Positions 19,832 through 28,078 of a DNA stretch of 64,000 bases are shown here, one piece after another. The stretch is from UBA11524 sp965646445 (GTDB taxonomy: Bacteria; Bacillota; Clostridia; Christensenellales; Aristaeellaceae). The notes beneath the pieces were generated by a model, which made no database searches, had not been told where the DNA came from, and saw nothing but the letters and a program-made list of their open reading frames with translations. The stretch is taken from positions 32,170 to 96,169 of the forward strand of contig CBFFZW010000008.1 in NCBI GenBank assembly GCA_965646445.1, given 5' to 3'. Within the stretch, counting starts at the first letter, position 1. Every line of letters starts with the position of its first letter. The translations under genes were made by a program, and so were the position numbers.

Positions 19832-20572
19832 TCAGTTCAGCGGCTCCGATATTTCCCGAAGCCTGGCCAGGATCCGCCGCTCCATGCGGCTGACCTGCAT
19901 CTGGCTCACGCCCAGATGCCTGGCCGTCTCCCGCTGACCCATGCGCTCCATATAGCGCAATTCCAGCAGGCGCTTTTCCTGGGGCGTCACCTGGCCCATC
20001 ACCCAGTCCAGCCAGGCACGCTGCTCCACCTGCTCATAGCCCTGATCCACCGTGCCCAGCCGCTCCTCCAGCAGCTGCGCCTCGTCATCCGACGAAGCCG
20101 CGCCGTTCAAAGACAGCACCTCCGCGCCGTCCCGCTGATCCAGCAGATTCAAAAGCTCGTCCGGGGACATGGCCATGGCGGCCGCCAGCTCCCGAATGGA
20201 GGGCTCCCGCTGCAGTTCCTGGGTCAGCCGATCCTGAACCCGCTGCATCCGGTACAGCCTGGATCGGCTCTCCCGGCTGATGCGGACGGAGGCGCCCTTG
20301 TCGCGGATATAATTGCGAACCTCGCCGGTGATCGTCGGGGTCGCGTAGGTGATAAACTTCAGTCCCCGGTCAGGCTCGAAGCGGTCGATGGCCTTCAGCA
20401 GGGCCATGGCGGCCACCTGCTCCAGATCCTCCGCCTCCACGCCCTGGCCCGCGAAGCGCCGGGCGATATGGCGGCACAGGGGCATACAGCCCTCCACCAG
20501 CGCCGTCAGCACCTCCGGCGAGGGCTCCCTGGCATATTGCGCCAACAGCGGCGTCAGCTGCGTATCATTCAT
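19832..20572 (-). CDS. SigB/SigF/SigG-type RNA polymerase sigma factor
   Basis: A 246-residue group 3 sigma-70 factor. It has region 2 (GQGVEAEDLEQVAAMALLKAIDRFEPDRGLKFITYATPTITGEVRNYIRDKG), region 3 (REPSIRELAAAMAMSPDELLNLL) and region 4 (RLLELRYMERMGQRETARHLGVSQMQVSRMERRIL), so all promoter-reading parts are present. GAGGTG seven bases upstream supports the ATG at 20572; a GTG at 20587 overlapping the partner stop is the alternative. It follows an RsbW/SpoIIAB-like gene, as in stress or sporulation operons, but no anti-anti-sigma gene is next to it. Whether it is general-stress or sporulation-linked cannot be decided here. Confidence 0.9.
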   Translation of the reverse strand: MNDTQLTPLLAQYAREPSPEVLTALVEGCMPLCRHIARRFAGQGVEAEDLEQVAAMALLKAIDRFEPDRGLKFITYATPTITGEVRNYIRDKGASVRISRESRSRLYRMQRVQDRLTQELQREPSIRELAAAMAMSPDELLNLLDQRDGAEVLSLNGAASSDDEAQLLEERLGTVDQGYEQVEQRAWLDWVMGQVTPQEKRLLELRYMERMGQRETARHLGVSQMQVSRMERRILARLREISEPLN

Positions 20573-20583
20573 GCCGCCGCACC

Positions 20584-20970
20584 TCACACCGCTTTGGGCA
20601 GGGTCAGATCAATCCGCTGAACGCATCCGCAGGCGCAGGCGCATAGCGTCACCTCCGGGATCAGCGTTTCCAGCACCGCCTGGGAAACCGCCGTTCGGTC
20701 GGTACAGTCGGTGCGCTTGTCTCCGGCAAAGCGGGCTTCCAGGCTGACGGTCAGCCGCTGGCCGCCGTCGCGCACCGTCATTTCGATGCTCTCCACCGTC
20801 CGGCCCTGATGCAGCAGGCAGTCGCAGGCTTCATCCGCCGCCGTGCGCAGATCATCCATGGCGCCCACGTTCAGATCCTTGAGCACCGCCACGCCGCCCA
20901 GCGCCGTGCGGATCACCAGGGCATACTCCCGCGTGCCCGGCACCCGCAGGCTGATTTCCGCCTCACCCAT
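20584..20970 (-). CDS. RsbW/SpoIIAB-like anti-sigma factor, degenerate, with a C-terminal Cys cluster
   Basis: A 128-residue protein whose N-box (DDLRTAADEACDCLLHQG) matches HATPase-fold anti-sigma factors such as RsbW. The glycine-rich ATP-lid motif is not recognisable; in its place is a segment with alternating cysteines (Cys110, 112, 114, 116 in CACACGC), plus Cys49 and Cys51. It lies directly upstream of the sigma-factor gene (stop at 20584, sigma start 12 bases on), the arrangement of partner-switch modules. It probably restrains that sigma factor; redox or metal control through the cysteines is speculation. The start follows GGGAGG. Confidence 0.78.
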   Translation of the reverse strand: MGEAEISLRVPGTREYALVIRTALGGVAVLKDLNVGAMDDLRTAADEACDCLLHQGRTVESIEMTVRDGGQRLTVSLEARFAGDKRTDCTDRTAVSQAVLETLIPEVTLCACACGCVQRIDLTLPKAV

Positions 20971-21029
20971 GTTTCTGCCTCCCGTCAGCCGCTTTACGCG
21001 GCATCTCCCCGGCCATAGACCGGTTCAGG

Positions 21030-21791
21030 TTATTTTACCACATCCAGCAGCATCTTGGCAAGCAGGAGGGCCAGCACCGCCATCAGCATCCGCCGGATGA
21101 ACCGCGTTCCCCGGCGAATGGTCATGCCCGCGCCCAGGAAATTGCCCGCGATGCCACAGACCGCCGCCGGAAGTCCCAGCGTCCAAAGCACCTGTCCCGC
21201 CGTCAGCAGGGCGGCGAGGGAAGCAATGTTGCTGGTGAGGTTCACCAGCTTGGCCGTGCCGCTGGCCGTGACGGTTTCCACCCCCAGCACCGTGGTGAAC
21301 AGCAGGATCAGGAAGGTGCCTGTTCCCGGTCCCACCAGCCCGTCGTAGAAGCCCACCATGAAGCCGATGGCCACGGCGGCGGGCTTCATGGCCCCCATGG
21401 GCACGCGGCGGACGGCTCCCAGGTGGCTGCCCTCCCACAGCACCACCATGGCGGCAAGAAGGATCAGCACCAGCATCATCACCCGGACGGCCTGCTCCGG
21501 GATGTGCCGCAGCAGCGCCGTGCCCAGCCAGCTGCCCGGGAATGCGCCGCAGGCCGCCAGCAGCGCTACTCCGGCATTCACCCGCCGTGAGGTGATGAAC
21601 CGAGCCGAGGACGCCGCCGTGCCCAGGCAGGCGGACAGCTTGTTGGTACCCGCCGCCAACACCGGCGGAAGTCCCGCCAGATAATACGCGGGCAGGCTGA
21701 TGAGCCCGCCGCCCCCGGCCGAGGCATCCACAAAGCCGGCCAGGAAGGCCAGCGGACAGACGATCAGGAGCATGGGGAGGGTCACGGTCAT
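21030..21791 (-). CDS. TauE/SafE-family sulfite/organosulfur exporter-like permease
   Basis: A 253-residue polytopic membrane protein with about eight hydrophobic segments. The family signature GFVDASAGGGGLISLPAYY is near the N-terminus, with the repeat-related GFYDGLVGPGTGTFLIL in the second half. TauE/SafE proteins move small anions such as sulfite or sulfoacetate. It stands alone after the aspartokinase terminator. Confidence 0.92.
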   Translation of the reverse strand: MTVTLPMLLIVCPLAFLAGFVDASAGGGGLISLPAYYLAGLPPVLAAGTNKLSACLGTAASSARFITSRRVNAGVALLAACGAFPGSWLGTALLRHIPEQAVRVMMLVLILLAAMVVLWEGSHLGAVRRVPMGAMKPAAVAIGFMVGFYDGLVGPGTGTFLILLFTTVLGVETVTASGTAKLVNLTSNIASLAALLTAGQVLWTLGLPAAVCGIAGNFLGAGMTIRRGTRFIRRMLMAVLALLLAKMLLDVVK

Positions 21792-21810
21792 GCCGCATCA
21801 TCCTTTGCAT

Positions 21811-21840
21811 GAAAATACGGAGCGCTGGATCAACGCTCCG
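21811..21840 (-). terminator. Terminator after the aspartokinase gene
   Basis: On the minus strand CGGAGCG pairs with CGCTCCG, followed by TATTTTC. Confidence 0.7.
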
Positions 21841-21872
21841 CTTCGGTCGTGATGAAATGGGACGAAGTCCCC

Positions 21873-23189
21873 TTAACTTACGAACTCGTCATAGATGGCC
21901 CGGATGGTGCGCTCGAAGTCGCAGTCGTCCACGCCCACGATGATGGACAGCTCGCTGGAGCCCTGGTCGATCATCCGCACGTTGATGCCCGCCCGGCTCA
22001 TGGCCGAGAACAGGCGCGCGGCGGTACCGCAGTTGTGCACCATGCCCCGGCCCACCGTGGCGATGATGGACATGTTGTCATGGACGGTGATGGTGTCGGC
22101 CCCCGTCTCCCGGACGATGCCGCTGATGATGTCCTCCCGCACGGGCTCCAGCTGATCGCCGGCGGCCACCACGCACATGGTGTCAATGCCCGTGGGCAGA
22201 TGCTCGAAGGACAACCCGCATTCCTCCACCACCTGCAATACCTTCCGGCCGAAGCCCTTCTCGCTGTTCATCATGGCCTTTTCCACGCTGATGACGGAGA
22301 AGCCCTTGCGCCCCGCCACGCCGGTGATGGTGGGCTGAGAGCCGCACTTGGGCGCCGTCAGGCTGATGATGGTGCCGGGGTGGCTGGGGTTGTTGGTGTT
22401 GCGGATGTTGGTGGGGATGCCCGCCCGATGCACGGGGAACACCGCGTCCTCATGGAGGACAGACGCGCCCATGTAGGACAGTTCCCGCAGCTCCTGATAA
22501 GTGATGGAGCCGATTTCCCGCGGATTCTGCACGATGCGGGGATCCGCCATCAGGAAGCCGGAAACATCCGTCCAGTTTTCGTAGACATCGGCGCAGACCG
22601 CCCGGGATACAATGGCGCCGGTGATGTCGCTGCCGCCCCGGGAGAAGGTATGCACCTCGCCGTCGGGCATGGCGCCGTAAAAGCCGGGAACCACCGTGGG
22701 CACGCCGTCGGATAGGGCCTGCCCCAGCACCTGGTTGGTCTTCTCGCTGTCCAGCAGGCCGTCCTCGTCAAAGCAGACCACCTCGGCGGCGTCCAGGAAG
22801 CGCCAGCCCAGGTAATCCGCCAGCAGCAAGCCGTTGAGGTACTCGCCCCGGGAGGCGCAGTAATCCGCGCTGGCGCCCCCGGCGATGCGCTCGTTCACCT
22901 CGTCCAGGGCCGCGCCCAGGTCGCAGGACAGCTGAAGCTCCTCGGCAATATCCATGTAACGGGCGGCAATCAGGTCGAAGGTATCCTGAAAATCCTTCCC
23001 CTCCGAAACCTCCTTGTGGCAGCGGTACAAAAGATCCGTCACCTTGTCGTCATCCTTGAAGCGGCGCCCGGGCGCGGAGGGCACCACATACTGCCGGGCA
23101 GGATCCATGCCCAGGATGTCCTTCACCTTGGCAAACTGACCGGCATCGGCCAGGGAGCTTCCGCCAAACTTCGTCACGATCTTCTTCAA
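21873..23189 (-). CDS. lysC: Aspartate kinase
   Basis: Catalyses ATP-dependent phosphorylation of aspartate, the first step to lysine, threonine, methionine and diaminopimelate for the wall. The 438-residue monofunctional enzyme has the catalytic VTKFGGSSLADA at its N-terminus, SRGEYLNG, and FSRGGSDITGAIV, then two C-terminal ACT domains (from about residue 300, including VSVEKAMMN-type and SAMSRAGINVRMIDQGSSELSI segments) for feedback control. I set the start at a TTG (23189) because GGAGG lies nine bases upstream and the kinase domain begins at once; an upstream ATG at 23234 lies in the likely leader. The leader is about 40 bases, too short for a lysine riboswitch. Confidence 0.94.
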   Translation of the reverse strand: MKKIVTKFGGSSLADAGQFAKVKDILGMDPARQYVVPSAPGRRFKDDDKVTDLLYRCHKEVSEGKDFQDTFDLIAARYMDIAEELQLSCDLGAALDEVNERIAGGASADYCASRGEYLNGLLLADYLGWRFLDAAEVVCFDEDGLLDSEKTNQVLGQALSDGVPTVVPGFYGAMPDGEVHTFSRGGSDITGAIVSRAVCADVYENWTDVSGFLMADPRIVQNPREIGSITYQELRELSYMGASVLHEDAVFPVHRAGIPTNIRNTNNPSHPGTIISLTAPKCGSQPTITGVAGRKGFSVISVEKAMMNSEKGFGRKVLQVVEECGLSFEHLPTGIDTMCVVAAGDQLEPVREDIISGIVRETGADTITVHDNMSIIATVGRGMVHNCGTAARLFSAMSRAGINVRMIDQGSSELSIIVGVDDCDFERTIRAIYDEFVS

Positions 23190-23236
23190 TGCTTTCAACC
23201 TCCAGCAATCGCGGACTTTGCCCACGCGACCCACAA

Positions 23237-23266
23237 ATCATACAGCCCCGGACAGCCTTCTGTCAA
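23237..23266 (-). promoter_or_regulatory. Promoter of lysC
   Basis: On the minus strand TTGACA (23266-23261), an 18-base spacer and TATGAT (23242-23237). Confidence 0.7.
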
Positions 23267-23342
23267 CGGCGCGGCCGCCTTTTTCTCGAAAAAAACCGAC
23301 TAAGTACATGATTTCAGCCCATTTTTCGTCCCAGTGTGTGGC

Positions 23343-23864
23343 TTATGTCACTTCGGTGATGCGCGACAGCACCACCACATCCCGGTACGCCCCGTCGCGG
23401 AAAATCTCCGCCCTCAGCAGGCCCTCCTGCCGGAAGCCGCAGCCCTCATAGCAGCGGATGGCCGCCTGGTTGAAGGCGAACACGCTCACCTTGAGCTTAT
23501 GCAGGTTCATCTCCCGAAAGCAGAAATCGCACAGCAGCGCCATGGCTTCCCTGCCATAGCCCCGCCGCCGGTAGGGCGCGCCGATCATGATGGCCAGCTC
23601 GGCCAGGCGGTTCTTCCAGTCCAGGCGGATGACGCCGCAGCGCCCCACCAAGTCGCCCTCGAAATCCTCGATGGCGAACTGGTACTCTCCCCGGGAGTAG
23701 CTGGTCTGCTGCTCCAGCCAGCGGCGCTCATCGCCGTAGGAGGCCGGGAAGGGGATGCCGCTCATCATGTCCCGCAGGGTGGGCAGGTCGTTCATGAAAG
23801 CGTGGTTGGCGTCCAGGTCGTCCTGCTCAAAGGCCCGCAGGCGCACCAGCGTCCCCTCGATCAT
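23343..23864 (-). CDS. GNAT-family N-acetyltransferase
   Basis: A 173-residue acyl-CoA-dependent acetyltransferase of the RimJ/RimL-like type. It contains VGRCGVIRLDWKNRLAELAIMIG and the acetyl-CoA loop RRRGYGREAMALLCDF, then KVSVFAFNQAAIRCYEGCGF. The substrate is unknown; members acetylate protein N-termini or small amines. It overlaps the upstream GNAT gene by ATGA, and the two are similar in layout, suggesting an old duplication. Confidence 0.9.
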   Translation of the reverse strand: MIEGTLVRLRAFEQDDLDANHAFMNDLPTLRDMMSGIPFPASYGDERRWLEQQTSYSRGEYQFAIEDFEGDLVGRCGVIRLDWKNRLAELAIMIGAPYRRRGYGREAMALLCDFCFREMNLHKLKVSVFAFNQAAIRCYEGCGFRQEGLLRAEIFRDGAYRDVVVLSRITEVT

Positions 23865-24424
23865 CGCGCGCTCGCCTCCGTTTGCAGCTTGTCAAAGTCC
23901 TCCCGCAGCATCGCCATCAGCACCTCGTCCCGGAAGCCGCCGTCCCGCCAGATGGCCTGCCGCCGCACGCCCTCCTCCCGGAAGCCGCAGGCCCGGTAGC
24001 ACCGGCGGGCCCGCTCGTTGTCCGCGTGGGCGGTGAGCTCGATGCGGTTGAGCCCCAGGGTCATGAATCCGTAGCGGCACAAAAGCTGAATGGCCTCCCG
24101 GCCCACGCCCCGACCCCTGTTTTCCTCGGCGGCAATGGTAACGCCCAGCACCGCCTTGCGGTCGCGATTGTTGATGCCGTTCAGGTCGATCTGGCCCAGG
24201 TAGTCGCCGGTGCGGATGTCCGCGATGACGAAGGCCGCGCTGTCCGAATCGCCGGCCAGCATTCTGTCGATGAACGTTCGGGCGTGTTCCTCCGTGTAGG
24301 GCAGGTCGAACAGGTGCGTCAGGTAGCGCACAACCGCCTCGTCATTCACCCAGGACAGAATATGTTCCTGATCCTCCCGGCGGTACGGCCGGAGCATCAC
24401 GTTGGTTCCCTTCAAAATCGGCAT
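23861..24424 (-). CDS. GNAT-family N-acetyltransferase, paralogue
   Basis: A 187-residue acetyltransferase with IGQ-type strand LGQIDLNGINNRDRKAVLGVTI, the acetyl-CoA loop NRGRGVGREAIQLLC and the typical ELTAHADNERARRCYRACGF. AAGGAGG before 24424 decides the start over an upstream ATG at 24448, which would overlap recD2. It lies between recD2 (13 bases upstream) and a second GNAT gene, probably one operon. Confidence 0.9.
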   Translation of the reverse strand: MPILKGTNVMLRPYRREDQEHILSWVNDEAVVRYLTHLFDLPYTEEHARTFIDRMLAGDSDSAAFVIADIRTGDYLGQIDLNGINNRDRKAVLGVTIAAEENRGRGVGREAIQLLCRYGFMTLGLNRIELTAHADNERARRCYRACGFREEGVRRQAIWRDGGFRDEVLMAMLREDFDKLQTEASAR

Positions 24425-24437
24425 AGGTTCCTCCTTA

Positions 24438-26675
24438 TCATGCCCCATAAGAGGGCAGCAGCGCCGCCATGGCCTTCAGCCGTTCCGCCAGGGAGGTGTA
24501 GCGGCCCAGAATGTGGTCGTTCTCCACCAGTTGGCGGATGACCTCGTCCCGGCCCACCAGCACCACCAGGCTCCTGGCCCGGGTGAGGGCGGTGTAGAAA
24601 AGGTTGCGGGTCAGCAGCATGGGCGGGCCGCCCACCACGGGCATCACCACCGCCGGGAACTCGCTGCCCTGGCTCTTGTGTACGGACAGGCAGTAGGCCA
24701 GGTCGAGGTTTTCCAGCTGGGCGGACTGATACACGACCTCCTTCTCCTCGTCGAAAAGGACGGTCAGGCTGTGCTCCTCCACATCCACCTGGGTGATGAA
24801 GCCCACGTCGCCGTTGAAGACCCCCGCGCCGTCCTCCCAGCCGGAGGCCGTCTCCCGCCGCCACTCGATCTGATAATCGTTGCGGGTCTGCATCACCTTG
24901 TCCCCCTGGCGGAAGACGGTCTCGCCGTAGGTAATCTGCGGCTTGTCAAGCTCCGGCGGATTCAGGGCGGACTGCAGCAGGGTGTTCAGGGCGACCACGC
25001 CGCACTCGCCCTTCTTCGCGGGCGCGAGCACCTGAATGTTCCGCACGGCGAAGTCGATCCCGCCCTCCGCCCCGCCCAGGAAGCGGGGCAGGCGCTCCGT
25101 CACCAGCTGGACGATGGTATTCGCGGCTTCCCGCGGGTACGGCTTGCGCTCGAAGAAGAAATCGGTGCCCTTCTCGTTGAGCAGGGGCATCTCGCCCCGG
25201 TTGATGCGGTGGGCGTTGACCACGATGCGGCTGCTCTCCTCCTGGCGGAAGATCTCCGTCAGGCGCACATGAGGCACCACGCCGCTGGCCAGAATATCCC
25301 CCAGGACGTTGCCTGCGCCCACCGAGGGCAGCTGATCCGCGTCCCCCACCAGGAGCAGGCGCGAGCCCAGCTCCACCGCCCGGAGCAGCGCCTTCATCAA
25401 CTGCAGATCCACCATGGACATCTCGTCCACGATGATGCAGTCCCCCTCGATGGGATTGTCCTGGTTCCGGGCGAAGGCGCTGTCCTCGCCGCCGTATTCC
25501 AGCAGGCGGTGCAGGGTCTTCGCCTCGCAGCCCGTGGCCTCCGCCATCCGCTTGGCCGCCCGGCCCGTAGGCGCGCACAGCACCACCTCGCTCTCCCGGC
25601 TCATCAGGGCGATGATGCAGTTGATGATGGTGGTCTTGCCCGTGCCGGGGCCGCCGGTGATGACCAGCACGCCGGTCTCCATGGCCCTGATAATGGCCTG
25701 GCGCTGCTGCTGGCCAAAAGTGATGCCCTGGCTTTTTTCAAAGCGGCGGACTTCCTTCTCCGCCCCCTGACTGCGGGAGGGCGGCAGCGCGGCCATCAGC
25801 TCGCACAGGCGCGTGGCCACCTCCCGTTCGGCCGCGTCGAAGGCCGGGAGGTACACGCGCATGCCGTCCTCGCCCTCCTGGATCACCAGATCCCGGGTCA
25901 GGGCCAGCTGATCGACCTGGCGGGCGCACAGCGCGGCGTCGATGCGCAGCAGCTGGGCCGCCTTGCGCTCCAGCTCCTCCCGGGGCAGATACACATGGCC
26001 CATGGCAGCCGCGGCATCCTTGAGGATGTACCGCAGCGCCGCCTGAATACGGCCCTCGCTGTCCGCCGCCACCCCCAGCGCCGCCCCGATGCGGTCCGCC
26101 GTGAGGAAGCCCACGCCCTCCAGATCCTCGCATAGCCGGTAGGGATTCTGCCGGATGACGGCGGGCGTCCGCTCCCCGTAGAGCTTGCTGATCTTCACCG
26201 ACAGCGTGGCCGGTACGCCGTAGGTTTGCAGGAAGACCATGGCCTCTCTGGCCGTCTGCTGCTCCCGGAAGGCCTCGGCGATCTGCTTCCAGCGCTTCTT
26301 GCCCATCTTGGGCACCTCCGCCAGCCGCTCGGGATGCTCCGAAAGGATGGTGAGGGTCTCCTCACCGAAATGGCGCACGATGAGCTTGGCCGTGGACGGC
26401 CCCACGCCCTGGATCAGCCCGCTGCCCAGATAACGCTCGATGCCCAGAAGGGTGGTGGGCTGCTGCAGCTGGCAGGCGGCGCACTTCAGCTGACGGCCAT
26501 ATTGCGGATGCTCCACCCAGTCCCCGGTGAAGATGGCCTGCTCCCCCTGGGTCAGCTCCGGCAGCGTGCCCACGATGGTGATCTCGCTGCGCCCCATCCG
26601 CGCCATCACCACGCTGTACCCGTTCTCCGCGTTGCGGTAGACCGTGCCCAGCACGCTGGCTTCCACCTGCTCCAT
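24438..26675 (-). CDS. recD2: RecD2-type ATP-dependent DNA helicase
   Basis: A 745-residue superfamily 1 helicase of the RecD2 type found in bacteria lacking a full RecBCD context, acting 5' to 3' in repair and fork processing. Helix-hairpin-helix repeats occupy the N-terminal third (LGSGLIQGVGPSTAKLIV, LAEVPKMGKKRWKQI), then the motor motifs Walker A ITGGPGTGKTT, Walker B IVDEMSMVD, motif III LLVGDADQLPSVGAG, motif IV-like LTEIFRQ, motif V VHKSQGSEFP and motif VI YTALTRARSLV. GGGAGGG supports the ATG at 26675; the open frame extends further but without a start signal. Confidence 0.95.
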   Translation of the reverse strand: MEQVEASVLGTVYRNAENGYSVVMARMGRSEITIVGTLPELTQGEQAIFTGDWVEHPQYGRQLKCAACQLQQPTTLLGIERYLGSGLIQGVGPSTAKLIVRHFGEETLTILSEHPERLAEVPKMGKKRWKQIAEAFREQQTAREAMVFLQTYGVPATLSVKISKLYGERTPAVIRQNPYRLCEDLEGVGFLTADRIGAALGVAADSEGRIQAALRYILKDAAAAMGHVYLPREELERKAAQLLRIDAALCARQVDQLALTRDLVIQEGEDGMRVYLPAFDAAEREVATRLCELMAALPPSRSQGAEKEVRRFEKSQGITFGQQQRQAIIRAMETGVLVITGGPGTGKTTIINCIIALMSRESEVVLCAPTGRAAKRMAEATGCEAKTLHRLLEYGGEDSAFARNQDNPIEGDCIIVDEMSMVDLQLMKALLRAVELGSRLLLVGDADQLPSVGAGNVLGDILASGVVPHVRLTEIFRQEESSRIVVNAHRINRGEMPLLNEKGTDFFFERKPYPREAANTIVQLVTERLPRFLGGAEGGIDFAVRNIQVLAPAKKGECGVVALNTLLQSALNPPELDKPQITYGETVFRQGDKVMQTRNDYQIEWRRETASGWEDGAGVFNGDVGFITQVDVEEHSLTVLFDEEKEVVYQSAQLENLDLAYCLSVHKSQGSEFPAVVMPVVGGPPMLLTRNLFYTALTRARSLVVLVGRDEVIRQLVENDHILGRYTSLAERLKAMAALLPSYGA

Positions 26676-26710
26676 GGCCGTCCCTCCCTTCGCACAAGAT
26701 ACCAAGATAT

Positions 26711-26738
26711 AGTATATCACATTTCCGCCAGGACGCAA
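26711..26738 (-). promoter_or_regulatory. Candidate promoter of recD2
   Basis: On the minus strand TTGCGT (26738-26733), a 16-base spacer and TATACT (26716-26711). Confidence 0.5.
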
Positions 26739-26818
26739 GGCCACAGGGGAGGCCGGATCCGCCAGGCGCTTTTCCTGGATTTCCTTCTGTTTCGATCAAA
26801 AGTATCCCACTTTTTCCC

Positions 26819-26847
26819 TTGCATTTTGACCGCCAAAATGGTACACT
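26819..26847 (+). promoter_or_regulatory. Promoter of the HPr-like gene
   Basis: TTGCAT (26819-26824), a 17-base spacer and TACACT (26842-26847), about 36 bases before the start codon. Confidence 0.6.
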
Positions 26848-26882
26848 GTTCCCGTGTCTTTGAAGAAAGGAAGTGTGTGGTT

Positions 26883-27110
26883 ATGAAGTCTGTCAACATC
26901 AAGCTGAGCCTGGCCGAAAACGTCAAGACGTTTGTGAATATGGTCAACCGCTATCCTTATGATATGGATCTGCGGGCGGGCCGCCATGTGGTGGACGCCA
27001 AGTCCATCCTGGGCATTTTCAGCCTGGATCTGAGCAAGCCCATTACCCTGGAAATCTACACCGACGAGTGCGACGACCTGATGAACGATATCAAGCCCTT
27101 CCTGGCCTGA
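26883..27110 (+). CDS. HPr-like protein lacking the phosphorylatable histidine
   Basis: A 75-residue protein. Its second half matches HPr, including the regulatory serine region (DAKSILGIFSLDL, Ser41 at the Ser46 position) and the C-terminal strand and helix (ITLEIYTDECDDLMNDIKPFL). The GLHARP segment with catalytic His15 is replaced by LSLAENVKTFV, so the His aligns with Leu10 and Arg17 with Glu12. It therefore cannot carry phosphate from enzyme I; a Crh-like regulatory role through Ser41 is possible. The start follows AAAGGAAG and it has its own promoter and terminator. HPr is normally 85-88 residues, so it is short. Confidence 0.85.
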   Translation: MKSVNIKLSLAENVKTFVNMVNRYPYDMDLRAGRHVVDAKSILGIFSLDLSKPITLEIYTDECDDLMNDIKPFLA

Positions 27111-27133
27111 TGCGTCCTCCCTTCGCACCGATT

Positions 27134-27162
27134 CCCCTCGCCTGTGGTGGAGGGGTATTTTT
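27134..27162 (+). terminator. Terminator after the HPr-like gene
   Basis: CCCCTC (27134-27139) pairs with GAGGGG (27150-27155), followed by TATTTTT. Confidence 0.75.
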
Positions 27163-27190
27163 CGCGTCCTGACGCAGGAAAGGAGCCGCC

Positions 27191-27949
27191 ATGGAGCGCC
27201 GCCGCATCCCCGAGACGGAGAACAAGCTGATCCTTCTGTACGCCCTGCGCGCCCTGGGGCCTGTCACAGGGATGCAGCTGATCCAGTTCCTGGCTGAATT
27301 GGATTTAATGAACTATTTTACCATGCAGCTGAGCCTGAGCGACATGGAAAAGCAGGGGCAGATCGAGACCCGGGCCCATCCTTTGGGGAGCCTGATGGAC
27401 ATCACGCCGGAGGGCGCCTTCACCCTGGAAAGCTTCACCGGCAGGATTCCCCGCAGCCGCCGTCAGCTGATCGACCAGGAGGCCCCGGCCTGGCAGGAGC
27501 GCTTCCGCAGTGAGCAGATGGCGCCCACCGAGGCCGTCACCGGGCCGGAGGGCGTCCCGGGCGCGCGCCTGAAGCTGCTGGAAAGCGGCGCCGTGCTGAT
27601 GGACGTAACCCTCCTGGGCAACGACGTTCCCCGGACGCAGCTGGAGCAGCGCTGGCGTCAGACGGCCCCGGCGGTCTACCAGGAGGTCACGCGGCGGCTG
27701 ATGGCGGGCTTCACCCCCGACGCTCCCGCCGTCCGGGGCGATCACCCCGCGCTGACCCAGGCCAGCCGCGCCGAATGGCTGCTGACCCTCCAGGACGCCC
27801 CGGAGCGCCCCGGTCTGATTCTCCTGCTCACCCTCCCGGACGAGCAGCTGGCCCGCTGGTGTCTGGCCCGCTGGCCCGAGGCCTGCGCCGCCCTGCGCAG
27901 CAGCATTGTCGATGCCCTGACGCAGGCGGAAGTCTTAACGTTCGGATAA
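27191..27949 (+). CDS. DUF4364-family protein (winged-helix-like)
   Basis: A 252-residue protein. The N-terminal about 85 residues (ENKLILLYALRALGPVTGMQLIQFLAELDLMNYFTMQ) match the DUF4364 family of Firmicutes, which looks like a PadR/MarR-type winged helix. The rest is an alpha/beta region of unknown fold, Ala/Leu-rich. GGAGCCGCC-type spacing from AAAGGAG supports the start. Function is unknown; the family often lies near purR or housekeeping genes in Clostridia, as here. Confidence 0.82.
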   Translation: MERRRIPETENKLILLYALRALGPVTGMQLIQFLAELDLMNYFTMQLSLSDMEKQGQIETRAHPLGSLMDITPEGAFTLESFTGRIPRSRRQLIDQEAPAWQERFRSEQMAPTEAVTGPEGVPGARLKLLESGAVLMDVTLLGNDVPRTQLEQRWRQTAPAVYQEVTRRLMAGFTPDAPAVRGDHPALTQASRAEWLLTLQDAPERPGLILLLTLPDEQLARWCLARWPEACAALRSSIVDALTQAEVLTFG

Positions 27950-28009
27950 CATGCTGCCGCACAAGCTGTAAAAATCCTGAAAAAAGACGAACTTTTTTAT
28001 AAAAAGCGC

Positions 28010-28038
28010 TTCCATCATTCGCGAAGCTGTGCTATAAT
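28010..28038 (+). promoter_or_regulatory. Promoter of purR
   Basis: TTCCAT (28010-28015), a 17-base spacer and TATAAT (28033-28038) with an extended -10 TGC immediately upstream. CGAA/TTCG elements occur nearby (27988 and 28018) but not at PurR-box spacing. Confidence 0.65.
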
Positions 28039-28078
28039 AGGCGGGATTATTTCCATACTACGAAGGAGCGACCCAGCC

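Noticed and set aside
23190..23345. A possible lysine riboswitch before the aspartokinase gene
   Set aside because: The promoter places the transcript start only about 40 bases before the start codon, too little for the L-box.
27980..28030. PurR-box-like CGAA/TTCG elements upstream of purR
   Set aside because: The spacing (26 bases between elements) does not fit the 16-17 bases of known PurR boxes.
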